Part shown: positions 62,186 through 64,000 of the stretch, piece after piece
Layout of the letters: each line of letters starts with the position of its first letter
Position numbering within the stretch: the stretch's first letter is position 1
Source: Paralithodes platypus
Lineage: Eukaryota; Arthropoda; Malacostraca; Decapoda; Lithodidae
Reading direction: 5' to 3'
Length of the DNA: 64,000 nt
Assembly (NCBI GenBank): GCA_032716605.1
Contig: CM064485.1
Location: 30,247,697 to 30,311,696, forward strand
Program-made: the position numbers and the translations under genes
Notes under the pieces: generated by a model
The model's database searches: none
What the model was told of the DNA's origin: nothing
Seen by the model: the letters and a program-made list of their open reading frames with translations, nothing else

Positions 62186-64000
62186 AATTGGCCATCATCT
62201 CAGCAAAATTCCCCAAGCCAATTCTACAGGTTAAACATATCTACAGGTGTAAGGAGCTACCCTTCACAGCCACCACATCACCTGCACAAGCCAAGGAGTT
62301 CTTTCTTCGAGAGTTCAAGGACGTGTTGGTCTCCAAGGAGGATCTCCAGACAGCTCCACTCAAGCCTATGAAGGGTCCCCCAATGCGGATCCACCTCAAG
62401 GACGATGCCGTGCCTTTTGCCATCTACACCCCGCGGCAGATCCCCTTTGCTTTCAGGGACAAAGTTAAGCAGGAGCTGGACTCGCTAGTGGCACAAGGTA
62501 TCATCAAACCGGCCGGCGATGAACCTTCAGAGTGGTGCCACCCCCTCGTCGTCGCCAAGCCCAACGCCGAAGTTCGCCTCACCGTAGACCTCACCAAGCT
62601 CAACTGCCAAGTTTCCCGCCCAGCCCACCCCTCACCGACGCCTTTCGACGCGATCCGCAGTGTGGCCCCGCAGGCGAAATTCTTCACGACGGCAGACGCC
62701 CTGAGTGGATATTGGCAAATGGAACTTGCGGAGGAGGACCAGCATCTCACAACTTTCATCACTCCTTATGGCCGTTTCCAACACTGTAGAGGTCCAATGG
62801 GTTTCGCTGCGACAGGTGACGCCTTCTGCCTTCGCGGTGATAGGGCCCTCCAAGGGGTGCAAAATTGTGCCAAGGTTGTCGACGACGTGCTGCTCTACGA
62901 CGAGGACTTCAACACACATCTTCAGCGTATCCATGAAGTGCTCATACGGTGCCGCGACAGTGGGATCACACTCAACAAGGACAAGTTCGTGGTCGCCGCA
63001 CCCAATGTGAACTTCTGTGGGTACACGCTCTCAGGTGAGAGCATCTCGGCTGACCCTGGCAAAGTCGGAGCGATCAAGGACTTCCCGACACCAGCCAACA
63101 TCACCGACCTTCGCTCCTTCATGGGTTTGGTGAACCAGCTGGCGGAGTTCACCCCTGACATCGCCACTACCGCTCAGCCCCTGCGCCCCCTGATGAGCCC
63201 GAAGAGGCCGTTTATGTGGACCGCTGACCATGATGAGGCTTTCCGCCGGGTCAAGGCTGCCCTGCTCAGTCCACCCGTCCTGGCCCCATTCGACCCTTCC
63301 CTACCAGTGATTCTACAAACTGATGCATCCCGCCTTAACGGTATTGGATACGCCCTCCTACAGGATCATGGCAACAACCGTCTCCGCTTAGTTCAGTGTG
63401 GCTCGAGGTTCCTAAGCGACCCCGAGTCCCGCTATGCCACCATTGAGCTGGAGATGCTAGCCGTGGTCTGGGCCATGTCCAAGTGCAAGTTCTACCTCAT
63501 CGGACTGCAACACTTCACCCTCATGATGGACCATCGCCCCCTCATCCCCATCTTCAACAACTACACCCTTGATGCGGTTGAAAATCCCCGCCTCCAACGT
63601 CTGAAGGAGAAAGTCGCACCTTACCTCTTCACAGCCGTCTGGCGCGCTGGCAGGTTGCTCTGCATCCCTGATGCGTTGTCACGGGCCCCTGTCAGCCACC
63701 CGACGCCAGAGGATGAGTTAGCATGTGCCGACGCCACGGTTCACCTCAGGTCCCTCGTGACTGTCAACGCCACCGCCACCGACGTCAACTCTCCTTCACA
63801 GGACGCAGACAGGATTCTCCAGGAACTCCGAGACGCAGCCAGAGCGGATACTGTGTACATCCGCCTGCGTGAGTGCGTTACTTCGGGTTTCCCCACCAAC
63901 CGCTACGACCTGCATAACTCTCTACTCCCATTTTGGAAACTCCGAGACTACCTGTCAGCAGATGGTGAACTCGTCCTGTACGGAGCAAGGGTTGTGGTTC
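62186..64000 (+). pseudogene. Gypsy RT and RNase H, runs off the window
   Basis: Open frame without stops from about 61933 to the window end (the homologous part starts near 62180). RT: PLKPMKGPPMRIHLK, LVAQGIIKPAGDEPSEW, LVVAKPNAEVRLTVDLTKLN, TADALSGYWQMEL (catalytic Asp) and KVVDDVLLYDED, the YVDD box with Tyr changed to Val but both Asp kept. RNase H: LQTDASRLNGIGYALLQ, TIELEMLAVVWAM and MDHRPL. The start of the post-RNase H region leading to integrase is seen from about 63660. Since no stop interrupts about 600 codons, pol is better preserved than gag. The integrase and 3' LTR would lie beyond 64000. Confidence 0.85.

Noticed and set aside
62160..62190. Programmed -1 frameshift between gypsy protease and RT
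   Set aside because: No canonical slippery heptamer is visible (CTTCTAAACG) and the shift lies inside conserved coding sequence, so an indel is simpler.

Overview
The window is eukaryotic and consists almost entirely of transposable elements. The mix of elements points to an arthropod, most likely a decapod crustacean: several non-LTR families (Jockey/I-like, RTE-like, CR1-like, L2-like), a Penelope-like fragment, BEL/Pao and Ty3/gypsy LTR elements, many short TTAA-flanked DNA elements, tRNA-derived SINEs, and long (TA)n, (AAT)n and G-rich arrays. This placement is an inference from element content; no host gene in the window fixes the species. I see no operons, rRNA, free tRNA genes or CRISPR arrays.

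The only candidate host coding sequence is a small exon at 4240-4426 (+). It sits directly behind a strong splice acceptor and encodes a signal-peptide-like N-terminus. The rest of the left side (1-17.3 kb) is nested repeats. Two TTAA elements lie at 809-1154 and 2302-2928. One minus-strand Jockey/I-like LINE (family A) appears split into 4455-6333 and 16201-17345 by about 9.9 kb of later insertions: an RTE-like LINE (family B, 6334 to about 10560), itself hit by two piggyBac-type TTAA elements (6432-6713, 7035-7442), and a CR1-like LINE (family C, about 10560-15000) whose ORF1 has CCCH zinc fingers.

From 17.3 to 25.8 kb there is AT-rich DNA, a Penelope-like RT fragment (about 19.35-19.74 kb) and a nearly complete CR1 LINE (family D, 20.28-25.35 kb). 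Family D has an SGNH-esterase-like ORF1 and 5' tandem repeats, and is interrupted by another piggyBac-type element (21512-21991). Two more LINE scraps lie next to a 100-base assembly gap (25781-25880). A seven-unit AT/G-rich array (26.1-28.0 kb), a GGT/CCA inverted repeat and a tandem duplication follow.

From 29.6 to 39.1 kb lies a decayed BEL/Pao element (gag, zinc knuckles, protease, RT-RNase H, integrase, probable 3' LTR). Its gag is split by a 3453-bp TTAA element that may retain a transposase first exon. From 40.5 to 53.8 kb there is a striking nested structure: a young-looking 10.04-kb minus-strand LTR element with 3.2-kb LTRs, PBS, PPT and only a gag-like ORF, inserted with an ATCAA duplication into the tandem repeats of an older, oppositely oriented LTR of the same family.

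From 53.8 to 59.5 kb is another family A LINE lacking its RT core. It is split by an L2-like LINE (family E) and by a tRNA-derived SINE. The window ends inside a plus-strand gypsy element (LTR/PBS, gag, protease, RT-RNase H running off the edge). Almost all reading frames carry stops or frameshifts, so the window records successive insertions rather than a set of cooperating genes.
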